A stretch of DNA of 64,000 bases from Aggregatibacter sp. 2125159857 (GTDB taxonomy: Bacteria > Pseudomonadota > Gammaproteobacteria > Enterobacterales > Pasteurellaceae). A program made the translations under genes and the position numbers. Positions 10,104 to 19,767 of this stretch are shown in pieces. Every line of letters begins with the position of its first letter. Positions within the stretch are counted from its first letter, which is position 1. The notes beneath the pieces are model-generated. The model saw only the letters and a program-made list of their open reading frames with translations. It did not search any database and had not been told where the DNA came from. The DNA lies in contig NZ_CP072548.1 of assembly GCF_017798005.1 (NCBI RefSeq), forward strand, positions 1,178,001 to 1,242,000. The letters run 5' to 3'.

Positions 10104-10841
10104 ATGTCGCAATTATCTGCATTGCCTTTTGAGGAATATGTTCAGCAAGTGCTTGCCGAGCATAAAGGTGAGCGCGTATATCATTTTACTTATAACGATA
10201 AAGATTTTTGGTTGAAACAACCGGAACAATTACACGGTGTGTGGCATTTTTTGAAACCAAAACCGAAACAAGCCTTTAAAAACGAAATTCAAAGTTTGCA
10301 ATATCTTGAGGAACATCAAGCGCCGGTGCCGCACCTTGAAATGTTTGGTGAGGATTTCTTAGTGTTGGAGGACGGCGGAAACAGTGTGGCCCATTGGATG
10401 GGGCTTCATCTTTCCAAACAACAAAAACGCGCGATTTTATTAGATGCGGCGGTGGCATTGGCGACTTTGCATCAACAAGGGGTGGTGCACGGACGTCCGG
10501 CAATTCGCGATATTCTATGGCGTGATGGTCAAGTGTTGTTTATTGATTTTGAAGTGAATGCGACCAAGCGGGCTTTAAGTAAGCAAAAAGCGCGTGATTT
10601 GTTGCTGTTTATCTATAATTTATGTCGTGAAGATGAATTGTCCGATGAGATCATTTGCGATGTTATGCGAAAATACCGTGAATGTTGCGAGCCACAGGAG
10701 TGGCTGGATATGTTGGCATCCGTAGAACATTATCGTTGTATTTACTATTTATTGTTGCCCTTTAAATCTATCGCCAAGCGCGATCTTATCGGGATTTATC
10801 GGCTATACCAGAATATTGAACAAGTGAAAAAAGAGGACTAA
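10104..10841 (+). CDS. kinase-fold protein (LPS kinase / RIO-like family)
   Basis: Protein of 245 residues with a remote protein-kinase fold, of the group that includes heptose/Kdo kinases and InaA-like proteins. The would-be catalytic loop reads HGRPAIRDILW and the metal motif reads FIDFE. In ordinary kinases these would be HxD...N and DFG; here the catalytic aspartate position is arginine and the asparagine is aspartate, a pattern I recall from InaA-like members. The ATG at 10104 follows GAGGAACG. A small lipoprotein gene starts at the next base. The substrate is unknown; phosphorylation of lipid A core sugar is one possibility. Confidence 0.65.
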   Translation: MSQLSALPFEEYVQQVLAEHKGERVYHFTYNDKDFWLKQPEQLHGVWHFLKPKPKQAFKNEIQSLQYLEEHQAPVPHLEMFGEDFLVLEDGGNSVAHWMGLHLSKQQKRAILLDAAVALATLHQQGVVHGRPAIRDILWRDGQVLFIDFEVNATKRALSKQKARDLLLFIYNLCREDELSDEIICDVMRKYRECCEPQEWLDMLASVEHYRCIYYLLLPFKSIAKRDLIGIYRLYQNIEQVKKED

Positions 10842-10857
10842 ATGAAAAAAAATTATC

Positions 10858-10971
10858 ATGACATTATTTATTGTTTGGACTCTCAGCGCCTGTTCCGTCG
10901 GTGTCGGTGTTGGTGGCGGTTCTAATGAAGTCGGTGTTGGCGTGGGTGTTGGCACTGGCGTTCGATTCTAA
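10858..10971 (+). CDS. tiny glycine-rich lipoprotein, possibly slippage-controlled
   Basis: From the ATG at 10858 a 37-residue peptide begins MTLFIVWTLSAC, a lipobox-like sequence, followed by a Gly/Val repeat (SVGVGVGGGSNEVGVGVGVG) and a stop. A better start, ATG at 10842 directly after the kinase-like gene, is out of frame by one base because of an A8 run (10845-10852). With seven or ten As the reading would be MKKIIMTLFIVW and so on, a complete signal peptide. The gene is therefore either frameshifted, expressed from the internal ATG, or switched by slippage. A strong hairpin follows the stop. Confidence 0.5.
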   Translation: MTLFIVWTLSACSVGVGVGGGSNEVGVGVGVGTGVRF

Positions 10972-10972
10972 A

Positions 10973-11006
10973 AAAATGCCCGATAATATTTCTTATCGGG
11001 CATTTT
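10973..11006. terminator. bidirectional terminator
   Basis: AAAATGCCCGATAA (10973-10986) pairs with TTATCGGGCATTTT (10993-11006), with A- and T-runs on both sides. It serves the lipoprotein gene on the plus strand and the DUF455 gene on the minus strand. Confidence 0.9.
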
Positions 11007-11011
11007 ATTTT

Positions 11012-11884
11012 TTACTGCTTAATGTACGACTTTAATGTCTGTTCCACTTCATAAATCCAATCTAATTCATGTTGCGTGAACCCGGCTTGTAAACGGGCAT
11101 CTGTGTTGATTACCCCTTTAAAAATCACAATACGATATTTATGTAGCAATTCGGTAAAGCATTTCATGGCATCCAATCCTCGTTTGGCGGAAAGTGCGTG
11201 ATACCAATGATTGCCGATATAAACGTGTCCGATTTCATCCGTTAAAATCACATCTAAAATCTTGACGGCAGCCATGTCTTTCCGTTGCGCAATTTTTTCT
11301 TGTAATACAGGCGTGGCATCCAGCCCTCGCGCTTCCAGTACACGCGGCACTAATGCCATACGTTCCCAAATATCATGCGCGGTTGCCTGTGCCATTTCCC
11401 ATAAACCGGCATGGGCTTCAAAATCGCCGTATTGATATCCAAGGGTCTGCAAATGCGCGTTGACTAAGGAAAAATGGGTGCTTTCTTCACGTGCGACACG
11501 TAGCCAATCCTTTACAAATGCCATGCCTTCGCCTAATTCTTGTTGCGCATTTCGGCCAAAACGCCAAGCGGCATCTAAGCCTAAATTAATGGCATTAAAC
11601 TCAATATGGGCAATAGCATGCAACGTTGCGGCATAACCTTCTTCTGTGGCGAAAGAACGTTTCGGCACATCTTTCGGTGCAACGAGCCGTGGCTTCTCCG
11701 GAATACCGGCAAGATCCATTTGTGGCGTGACTTCCGGAAAATCGGATAATTCCGTCAATTTAATCTGCGGTAATAGCTCATCATAAAGATGATTCACTAA
11801 GCGGCATTTTTCTAACGGATCCGTGGTTTGTAGTGCCGTGGTGACGGCATGCCAAAAATCTTGAGCAGCATAAAGTGCGGTCAT
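11012..11884 (-). CDS. DUF455 (COG2833) ferritin-like family protein
   Basis: Protein of 290 residues from a ferritin-like family of unknown function. Conserved metal-ligand-type residues lie in AIAHIEFNAINLGLDAAWRF, REESTHFSLV and LTDEIGHVYIG, spaced as in di-iron helical bundles. I place the start at ATG 11884, with GAGGGA upstream; an ATG at 11896 overlaps that ribosome-binding site. The first codons (M-T-A-L) are made of an uptake signal. It follows tesB by 16 bases in the same direction. Function is not known. Confidence 0.8.
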   Translation of the reverse strand: MTALYAAQDFWHAVTTALQTTDPLEKCRLVNHLYDELLPQIKLTELSDFPEVTPQMDLAGIPEKPRLVAPKDVPKRSFATEEGYAATLHAIAHIEFNAINLGLDAAWRFGRNAQQELGEGMAFVKDWLRVAREESTHFSLVNAHLQTLGYQYGDFEAHAGLWEMAQATAHDIWERMALVPRVLEARGLDATPVLQEKIAQRKDMAAVKILDVILTDEIGHVYIGNHWYHALSAKRGLDAMKCFTELLHKYRIVIFKGVINTDARLQAGFTQHELDWIYEVEQTLKSYIKQ

Positions 11885-11900
11885 TTTTTCCCTCATTTTT

Positions 11901-12767
11901 TTATTGTTCTTCCGGAACGTAACGAATTAACCCTTCTTGTTGTGTGGTGGCAATGAGTCTGCCATCTGCCGCAAAAAATTGACCACGTGCAAGGCCGCGG
12001 GCGGCATAGGCGTTGTTGCTTTCGATGGCATAGAGCAACCAATCATTCATATCAAACGGGCGATGGAACCAAATAGAATGGTCGATGGTGGCAACTTTCA
12101 TGCCTTTTTGTAAAAAGCCTTTTTCATGGGGATGAAGTGCGGTCAAAATGCAATGAAAATCGGAGAAGTAGGCAAGCAGGCATTGTTGAATGCGATAGTC
12201 TGTAGGTGCTTCGCCATTAGTGCGTACCCAAGAGTATTGTTGTGGAGGCAGTTTATGTCCGCGGAACGGATTATTTAAATATTTGGTGCGAATATCAAAT
12301 GGACGCTCTGCCGTAAATTTATCGCGCACGGCTTCCGGAATGGTTTGTGCCATTTGCTGAATGACTGAGCTTTCTGACATTAAAGCATCAGGTGCTTCTA
12401 CCTTTGGCATTTCGCTTTGGTGTTCAAAGCCTTGTTCCAAGGTTTGGAAAGAGGCAGTAATGTGGCAAATCGGTGATTTATGTTGAATGGCTTTTACCCG
12501 CATTGCCGTGAAATTTCTGCCCTCGCGTAAAATTTCGACATCATAAATAATCGGATATTGGCTGTCGCCCGGCGAGAGAAAATAGGCGTGGCAAGAATGT
12601 AAAAAGCGATCTTGAGGGGCAACTTGAATCGCAGCAGAAAGTGCCTGCGCCACGACTTGACCACCGAACACTTGGCGAAACCCGAGATCTTGGCTTGCGC
12701 CGCGAAAAAGTAAATCGTCGATTTTTTCCAGTTTTAACAGTTCGATAAGTTGGTTAAGTGCGGTCAT
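11901..12767 (-). CDS. tesB: acyl-CoA thioesterase II
   Basis: Hydrolyses medium- and long-chain acyl-CoA in the cytoplasm. The 288-residue protein has the double hot-dog arrangement: FRGASQDLGFRQVFGG near the N-terminus and the C-terminal half with ATIDHSIWFHRPFD, which holds the active-site aspartate region, followed by GLARGQFFAADGRL. Length matches E. coli TesB. The start ATG is fused to an uptake signal, so the protein begins MTAL like its downstream neighbour. AGGAAAA lies upstream. Confidence 0.95.
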   Translation of the reverse strand: MTALNQLIELLKLEKIDDLLFRGASQDLGFRQVFGGQVVAQALSAAIQVAPQDRFLHSCHAYFLSPGDSQYPIIYDVEILREGRNFTAMRVKAIQHKSPICHITASFQTLEQGFEHQSEMPKVEAPDALMSESSVIQQMAQTIPEAVRDKFTAERPFDIRTKYLNNPFRGHKLPPQQYSWVRTNGEAPTDYRIQQCLLAYFSDFHCILTALHPHEKGFLQKGMKVATIDHSIWFHRPFDMNDWLLYAIESNNAYAARGLARGQFFAADGRLIATTQQEGLIRYVPEEQ

Positions 12768-12823
12768 GATTTTCCTCGTTTGTTTAAAGTTCAGGCTGTT
12801 CTGATGTGATCCGGAGATAACAT

Positions 12824-12852
12824 TTGCAATTCAATAGGGCTTATTGCATAAT
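12824..12852 (+). promoter_or_regulatory. likely ffs promoter
   Basis: TTGCAA (12824-12829) and CATAAT (12847-12852) are 17 bases apart, about 44 bases upstream of the mature 4.5S RNA. A short 5' leader removed by RNase P would explain the distance, as in E. coli. Confidence 0.5.
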
Positions 12853-12895
12853 GCGAAACCTTAATCGCGCTATCAAATTTTGCGGTTAATTCAAT

Positions 12896-13009
12896 GGAAA
12901 CCTTTTCGGTCCCTCGCAATGAAGTCTGGTTTACCAGGTCAGGTTCGGAAGAAAGCAGCCAAAGTCAGAATTTTCGTGTGCCGAGACTAAGCCGGAAAGG
13001 TTTCCACCT
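12896..13009 (+). ncRNA. ffs: signal recognition particle 4.5S RNA
   Basis: RNA component of the bacterial SRP, which binds Ffh. The conserved apical domain is unmistakable: GTTTACCAGGTCAGG, then TTCGGAAGAAAGCAGCCAAAG with the GGAA tetraloop. The ends pair (GGAAACCTTTTCGG with CCGGAAAGGTTTCC) to give the long rod. About 114 nt, as in E. coli. It is convergent with cydC. The exact ends are estimated from pairing. Confidence 0.95.
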
Positions 13010-13025
13010 TTCCAGCCTCTTCCTT

Positions 13026-14759
13026 TTAAATACGTTGTGTCAGTTGCTTGAAAAAGCCATTTTCTTTATTGATCAATTCGCTGTACGAACCTTGTTCAAT
13101 TAAGCGACTGTTATCGATCACCACAAGTTGATCAAACTGCTCAATGGCGGTTAGACGGTGCGTCACCATAATCAAGGTTTTACCGACACTGTGAGCCAAA
13201 ATCGCTTGCAGAATATTGCGTTCGGTTTCGCGATCCAAACCTTCTGTCGGTTCATCTAAGAGTAAAATAGGCGCATCATTTAATAACACACGCGCTAAGC
13301 CTAAACGACGTTGTTCACCGCCCGATAACGGACGGCCGCCGTCTCCCAGCCATAAATCTAATCCTTTGTCTTGATTCACTAATTTTTCCAAGCCCACTTG
13401 TTGTAGCACAGCAGCCATTTTTTCATCGCTTAATGGCGCATGGGTAGCCAGTTGCAAGTTGTTACGCAACGTATCGCTAAACACATGCACGCGTTGCGTT
13501 AAGAAACAAAATTGTTGGCGTAAACTGCTTTCGCTATAGGCTTGAATGCGATTGCCGGCGAATAAGATTTCCCCTTGGTTGGCATCATAATTGCGTACCA
13601 ATAATTGAAGTAGCGTCGATTTGCCGCTGCCGGTTTTTCCTAAAATGGCCAATTTTTCACCGGCTTGAATATGGAGATTTAAGTCCACTAATGCCGGGTT
13701 ATCACGTTGCGGATAAGTGAAATGAACTTGATGAATTTGCAATAACGGCGCTTGAGTTTGGTTTTCAACAACTTGCGTGCCGGAAAAATCTACCAGTGGT
13801 TGCTGTTCGATAATATCCGTTACCCGTTCAGCCGACGCGACCATTTGCCCGATGTGCAAAAATGCAGCGCCGATAGGCATCAGAATTTCAAAGGAGGCGA
13901 GGGCGGCAAAAGCAAACAAGCCAATTAATGCAGCACGGTATTCATCGCTACCTAAATCTACTTGCGCAGCAAACCACATCACAATACATAACACCAAGCC
14001 GTTGGCGAACAACAAAAGTGCGGTGGAAAATCCCGATAAATTCGCTTCCTGTTGTTGATAGGCTTGCCATTGCTGTTCGGTTTGGCTTAATTTCCCTTTT
14101 AGTTTTTCTTCCCCGTTAAATAACAATAATTCTGCTTGAGCCTGAATAAATTCCACAAATTGCGTGCGGTAAAGGGCGCGGGATTGGGTTAATTTTGCGC
14201 CGAATTTATTGCCTAAATGGTAAAAAATGGTTGGAATCACCAATAATAATGTCAGTAACGTGAGACCAAGGAACAGCGCAAGTGGCACATGAACAAAACT
14301 TAATCCAATGGTAATGAATGTAATCACCACAATGGCACTGATAAACGGCGCAATCAGGCGAAGATAAAGTCCGTCCAAGGTATCGACGTCAGCAACCAAG
14401 CGGTTTAATAAATCACTGTTACGATAGCGATTGAGCACGCCCGGGCTTAATGGAATAATTTTGCTAAACACTTGCACGCGTAATTTGGCTAACACGCGGA
14501 AGGTGGCGTCATGGGTAACAACTTTTTCAAAATAACGCGCCACGGTACGCCCGATAGCTAAACCCCGTACGCTAGCGGACGGATAGAAAAAGTTAAACAG
14601 CGAACCCAAGCCGGCAATGGCGGTCGCCGCGAGGAACCAACCGGAAAGGGTAAGTAACCCGATGCTGGAGGCAAGTCCTAAAATCATTAACAAACCACCG
14701 AAAATTAACGGCAGTTTGGCAAATTTAAATAAACGAATAAAAGGCAATAAAGCACGCAT
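13026..14759 (-). CDS. cydC: heterodimeric ABC exporter subunit CydC
   Basis: With CydD forms an inner-membrane ABC exporter for cysteine and glutathione, needed for cytochrome bd assembly. The 577-residue protein has a six-helix membrane domain at the N-terminus and an ATPase domain with Walker A GKTGSGKST near residue 372, the signature LSGGE, and Walker B ILLLDEPTEG. Its ATG shares one base with the cydD stop, so the genes are translationally coupled. Confidence 0.96.
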   Translation of the reverse strand: MRALLPFIRLFKFAKLPLIFGGLLMILGLASSIGLLTLSGWFLAATAIAGLGSLFNFFYPSASVRGLAIGRTVARYFEKVVTHDATFRVLAKLRVQVFSKIIPLSPGVLNRYRNSDLLNRLVADVDTLDGLYLRLIAPFISAIVVITFITIGLSFVHVPLALFLGLTLLTLLLVIPTIFYHLGNKFGAKLTQSRALYRTQFVEFIQAQAELLLFNGEEKLKGKLSQTEQQWQAYQQQEANLSGFSTALLLFANGLVLCIVMWFAAQVDLGSDEYRAALIGLFAFAALASFEILMPIGAAFLHIGQMVASAERVTDIIEQQPLVDFSGTQVVENQTQAPLLQIHQVHFTYPQRDNPALVDLNLHIQAGEKLAILGKTGSGKSTLLQLLVRNYDANQGEILFAGNRIQAYSESSLRQQFCFLTQRVHVFSDTLRNNLQLATHAPLSDEKMAAVLQQVGLEKLVNQDKGLDLWLGDGGRPLSGGEQRRLGLARVLLNDAPILLLDEPTEGLDRETERNILQAILAHSVGKTLIMVTHRLTAIEQFDQLVVIDNSRLIEQGSYSELINKENGFFKQLTQRI

Positions 14760-16522
14760 TAGTTAATATCCTGTTGTCGTTGTGCCAATAATTCGGCGAA
14801 GAAACCTTGATGTTGCAGTTGGTCAAAATGCCCCTGCTGAATAATTTGTCCGTGGCGCATCACCAAAATAGTATCGCATTGTTTCAGATCTTCAATGCGG
14901 TGAGTGATCATCACGGTTGTTTGTTGGCGACTGATGTGTTGCAAGGCTTGTAATACTTGATTTTCCGATTGCGCATCAAGGCTGGCAGTCGGTTCATCTA
15001 ATAACAACAAATTGCCTTTACGCAGTAGCGCACGTGCAACGGCCAAACGTTGTGCTTGCCCGACGGACACGCCAATGCCACCTTCTTTAATTTCCGCCTC
15101 TAAGCCGAGACGGTCGGTAAATTCTTTCGCTTGCGCTAATGCCAACGCCTGATCAATTTCTTGCGCTGAAGCTTGAATGTCACCTAATAATAAATTCTCT
15201 TTGATCGTGCCTTGTAGCAATAACGGGTTTTGTCCAACCCACGCAATGTGTTTGCGCCATTGGGCTAAATCGACATCGCGCAATTCTTGCCCGTTGATTT
15301 TCAGGCTGCCTTCATAAGGTAAAAAGCCCAAAATGGCATTGATCAGCGAGGTTTTTCCGGCACCGCTTTGTCCTACGATAGCGATGTGGCTCTGCGCCGG
15401 AATATGGAAATTCAGCGCTTCTGTCAGCGGTTTGCCTTGTGGCGACAAGACCACTACATTTTCACCTGAAATTTCCACCGCACTTTGGCTTTCAAATGCC
15501 GCTTTGCTGTTGCCTTGAGCGATTAAATAATCTTCTTCCAAGAAATCCACGATGGCATCTGCCGCACCAATACCTGCTGCACGGTCATGATAATAAGTGC
15601 CAAGGTCGCGTAAGGGTTGATAAAACTCCGGTGCAAGAATGAGGCAGAAGAAACCGATAAAGAGCGTAATCGGCGTGCCGTAACTGCCGAATTCTACTTG
15701 CCCTAAATAACTGAAACCGAAATACACCGCCATTAATGCAATAGAAATCGAAGTGAAAAACTCAAGGACGGCAGAGGAGAGGAACGCCATTTTTAGCACA
15801 TCCATGGTGGTTTCGCGGAAATCTTCCGTGCTGTTTTCAATATGGCGGGTTTGCTCGGAAGTGCGGTCGAATAAACGTAAGGTTTCCAAACCGCGCAGAC
15901 GATCGAGGAATTGACCGCTTAACCGCGCAAGGGTATCCATGTTCTTTTGGCTGCTGTCTGCTGCCGCTTTGCCGACTAAAATCATGAAAATAGGAATCAG
16001 CGGTGCAGTGCCCATTAAAATCAAACCGGCTGCCCAGTTTAACGGGAACACGGCAATCAGGATAATCATCGGCACAATGGCGGAAAGCGCTTGTTGTGGC
16101 AAATAGCGGGCGTAGAAATTATGCAAGTTCTCTACTTGTTCCAACATGATGGTTGCCCAGCTGCCGGCAGGTTTATTGTTAATCGTTGCCGGGCCAACTT
16201 GATGGATTTTATCCAAAATTTGCTGACGAATAATATTCCGTAATAATTGACCGCACTTGAAGCCGATTTTTTCTCGGAACCACAAAATTAGCGCACGTAG
16301 TGCAAAGCCGACGACTAAGCCGATAAAGTAAGGCGCCAAGCCGGTGACCGGTTTGCCCAGAATAATGAGCTTATGCAGCAAAGAGGCCAAAAGATAAGTC
16401 TGCCCCACTAAAATCACTGAGGAGAACGTGGCGAGCAGAATATTGAGATTCAAATATTTTTTAATCGGCTTTTGCTGTGTGCGAAGCCATTGTTGCAAAT
16501 ATTTTTGACGAGATTTATCCAT
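14759..16522 (-). CDS. cydD: heterodimeric ABC exporter subunit CydD
   Basis: Partner of CydC. The 587 residues have an N-terminal membrane domain and an ATPase domain with Walker A GQSGAGKTS near residue 384, the less usual signature VSVGQAQR in place of LSGGQ, and Walker B LLLLDEPTAS. The degenerate signature is common in CydD and gives unequal ATP sites. The gene lies downstream of trxB with a 95-base gap. Export of reductant to the periplasm fits the redox theme of trxB. Confidence 0.96.
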   Translation of the reverse strand: MDKSRQKYLQQWLRTQQKPIKKYLNLNILLATFSSVILVGQTYLLASLLHKLIILGKPVTGLAPYFIGLVVGFALRALILWFREKIGFKCGQLLRNIIRQQILDKIHQVGPATINNKPAGSWATIMLEQVENLHNFYARYLPQQALSAIVPMIILIAVFPLNWAAGLILMGTAPLIPIFMILVGKAAADSSQKNMDTLARLSGQFLDRLRGLETLRLFDRTSEQTRHIENSTEDFRETTMDVLKMAFLSSAVLEFFTSISIALMAVYFGFSYLGQVEFGSYGTPITLFIGFFCLILAPEFYQPLRDLGTYYHDRAAGIGAADAIVDFLEEDYLIAQGNSKAAFESQSAVEISGENVVVLSPQGKPLTEALNFHIPAQSHIAIVGQSGAGKTSLINAILGFLPYEGSLKINGQELRDVDLAQWRKHIAWVGQNPLLLQGTIKENLLLGDIQASAQEIDQALALAQAKEFTDRLGLEAEIKEGGIGVSVGQAQRLAVARALLRKGNLLLLDEPTASLDAQSENQVLQALQHISRQQTTVMITHRIEDLKQCDTILVMRHGQIIQQGHFDQLQHQGFFAELLAQRQQDIN

Positions 16523-16617
16523 AAGTTATGTTTTATCAGAAACAGAAAAACGGAAGGTGGACGTTATTGCCCACCTTATATTGCATAATGTGTTGTCTTG
16601 GTACACCTACCGAACAG

Positions 16618-17583
<966 letters not shown>

Positions 17584-17627
17584 TTATCAACTTAATATTT
17601 GCGACCGCTATTATAGAAGATTTCCCA

Positions 17628-18485
17628 TCAGTACAACAACGAATAGAGCAATCGGCGGTATTTATTGGTTACCGGATCGTTGTTGCCGATGGCGGCTAAA
17701 ATGGATAAAAATTCCTGCTTGATTTTGCCGTCTTCGGCGCCTAAATCTTGACGTAAAATAGTAAACAATAAATTCAACGCTTCTTCATTGCGATTGGCTT
17801 GGTGTAATTGCAACGCTAATTTCAACGCAAGATCATGGGTTGGCTGTTTTGCAAATTCTTCCTGTAATTGTTGAATTTCCGGCGTATCTGCAGCTTTAAT
17901 CAACAAATCAATTTGTGCCTGTAAACCTTGCCAGCGACTGTCGCGATCTTGCAAGGGGATTTTGTTCAAAATCTGCTGTGCCGGCTCGGTTTTTTTCATG
18001 GCGATATAGGTTTCCGCATAGAGTAGCGCGATGTCGCTGTTTTTCTGATCAGACAACTCCCATGCTTCTTTCAGCAACGGCAATGCCTGCTCATAATTTT
18101 CCACCGCAAGCAGATCCAACGCCTGATTAAATTTGATTTCTTCCTCTTTCGGCAAAATCGCACTCAAACGCTGTTGCAAGGTGGTGTTATCCAACGCACC
18201 TTGAAAGGCATCCAACGCTTGCCCGTCTCTAAATAAATAAGTGGTCGGCAACGCTTGAATACGAAACTGCGCCGCCACCATTTGTTCTTTCTCACAATTC
18301 ACTTTGGCTAACACAAATTGCCCTTGGTATTGGTTGGCATAATTTTCCAAGGTTTTCACAAACGCTACAGAATCTGCATGGCTTGGCGCATAAAACGTGA
18401 TCACCAAAGGATGATGTTGTGAAAGCTGTAAAATTTCGTTGAGATTTTGTTCGTTGAGGTCACGAATGGCAGGAAAATCCGTCAT
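17628..18485 (-). CDS. cnoX: thioredoxin-fold/TPR protein, CnoX (YbbN)-like
   Basis: Protein of 285 residues with an N-terminal thioredoxin fold (about 1-110) and C-terminal TPR-like helices (about 115-285), the CnoX/YbbN architecture. CnoX is a redox chaperone that holds substrates for GroEL/DnaK. At the CxxC position the sequence reads APSHADS, so both cysteines are missing. E. coli CnoX keeps only one cysteine there. The only conserved fold cysteine left is C62 or so in VNCEKEQ. It should act as a holdase without thiol exchange at this site. It is followed by trxB. Confidence 0.85.
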   Translation of the reverse strand: MTDFPAIRDLNEQNLNEILQLSQHHPLVITFYAPSHADSVAFVKTLENYANQYQGQFVLAKVNCEKEQMVAAQFRIQALPTTYLFRDGQALDAFQGALDNTTLQQRLSAILPKEEEIKFNQALDLLAVENYEQALPLLKEAWELSDQKNSDIALLYAETYIAMKKTEPAQQILNKIPLQDRDSRWQGLQAQIDLLIKAADTPEIQQLQEEFAKQPTHDLALKLALQLHQANRNEEALNLLFTILRQDLGAEDGKIKQEFLSILAAIGNNDPVTNKYRRLLYSLLY

Positions 18486-18672
18486 ATTCTTCTCTTATTT
18501 TTAATGAAATGAATGCTGCGCATTATAGCAAAGTGCGGTGGGATTTTTTAGTGTTTTTCGGGAATAGCGTCTTAAAGGCTTGCAAGATTGGCGACTCGCA
18601 TAAAGTCGATCCGGATAGGGTTTAAATACGCAAAACATCCGAAAAATTGACCGGACTTTAAAATAAAAAGAT

Positions 18673-19626
18673 CTAAACATCCTCAATTTGAAACTGCTTA
18701 CGCCAGCGATTCGGTGAAATCTTATGTTTTTTCAAGAAGTGCTGACGCAAGGCGGTATCACTATGAAATCCACTTTGTTCTGCAATATCAGTAATAGATA
18801 AATCTGTGCTTTCCAAAAGCTCTCTTGCTCGCTGTAGCCTTGCTTCAATTAACCATTGATTTAATGACATTCCGGTTGCTTTGCGAAAATGTCGGGTGAA
18901 AGTGCTACGGCTCATTGACAAACGTTCTGCAAGACTATCAGTCGAATGAAGTGCGGTCAGATTTTCATTTAAATAAGCAAGCAACGCATTGATATTATGA
19001 TTAGGTGTGGAACGAGAAATAGGGCGTTCGATAAATTGTGCTTGTCCGCCTTCACGATGAGGGGGGATAACCAGTATTCGGGCAATATGATTGGCAATTT
19101 TCACACCATATAATTTACGGACAATAGAAAGGCAACAATCCATGGAAGCTGCCGTTCCTGCGGAGGTAATCAGTCGATCTTGTTCCAAATAAATAGGATT
19201 TAAATCCCATTTCACCTGCGGAAAGCGACTAGTAAAATCACTATCTCCTAGCCAATGTGTGGTTGCTTTTTTGCCGTTAAGTAAACCACTGCACGCTAAC
19301 ACATAGGCACCATAACATAAACCCACCACTGTCGCACCACGTTGATATGCTTGCCGTAACGCCGTTAATAAAGCCTCACTAGGCATCACTTGAGTATCAT
19401 GCCATCCAGTCATCACAACAATATCGGCATTCTCTAACCATTCTAAACCACCATCTAAATGTATGTGAAATAGCGAGTTTGTCAGGTTGTCCGAATCGCT
19501 AACGATTTTACAGTCAAATAACGGCTTGCCGTTTAAATCCGACATAGAAAAAACGGAATATGCCATCGCAAAATGAATGGGCATCATTTGTTCATACACA
19601 ATCAAAGCAACAGTGGGTTTATTCAT
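18673..19626 (-). CDS. GlxA-family regulator: DJ-1/PfpI domain plus AraC HTH
   Basis: Transcription factor of 317 residues. The N-terminal half (about 1-190) is a DJ-1/PfpI-like domain with the nucleophile-elbow-like segment GLCYGAYVLA. The C-terminal half has two AraC helix-turn-helices (SLAERLSMSRSTFTRHF and SITDIAEQSGFHSDTALRQHF). The ATG at 19626 follows AGGAGAAATAAA. It is divergent from the secreted metallo-beta-lactamase-fold gene, with 141 bases between starts, so that gene is the likely target. The ligand is unknown. Confidence 0.85.
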   Translation of the reverse strand: MNKPTVALIVYEQMMPIHFAMAYSVFSMSDLNGKPLFDCKIVSDSDNLTNSLFHIHLDGGLEWLENADIVVMTGWHDTQVMPSEALLTALRQAYQRGATVVGLCYGAYVLACSGLLNGKKATTHWLGDSDFTSRFPQVKWDLNPIYLEQDRLITSAGTAASMDCCLSIVRKLYGVKIANHIARILVIPPHREGGQAQFIERPISRSTPNHNINALLAYLNENLTALHSTDSLAERLSMSRSTFTRHFRKATGMSLNQWLIEARLQRARELLESTDLSITDIAEQSGFHSDTALRQHFLKKHKISPNRWRKQFQIEDV

Positions 19627-19767
19627 TTTATTTCTCCTACTTTGATATGAGCATAACACAGAAATGACCCGATTATTACGTTTATTGATTTTTTATCTAT
19701 TTTTGCGCAATTTTGTTCTCACTATAATATGTTTATTCATTCAATAACGTATAGAAAAGGAAAAACA

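Noticed and set aside
12894..13103. 69-residue plus-strand frame over the 4.5S RNA
   Set aside because: Its sequence is explained by the structured RNA gene and the start of cydC on the other strand.
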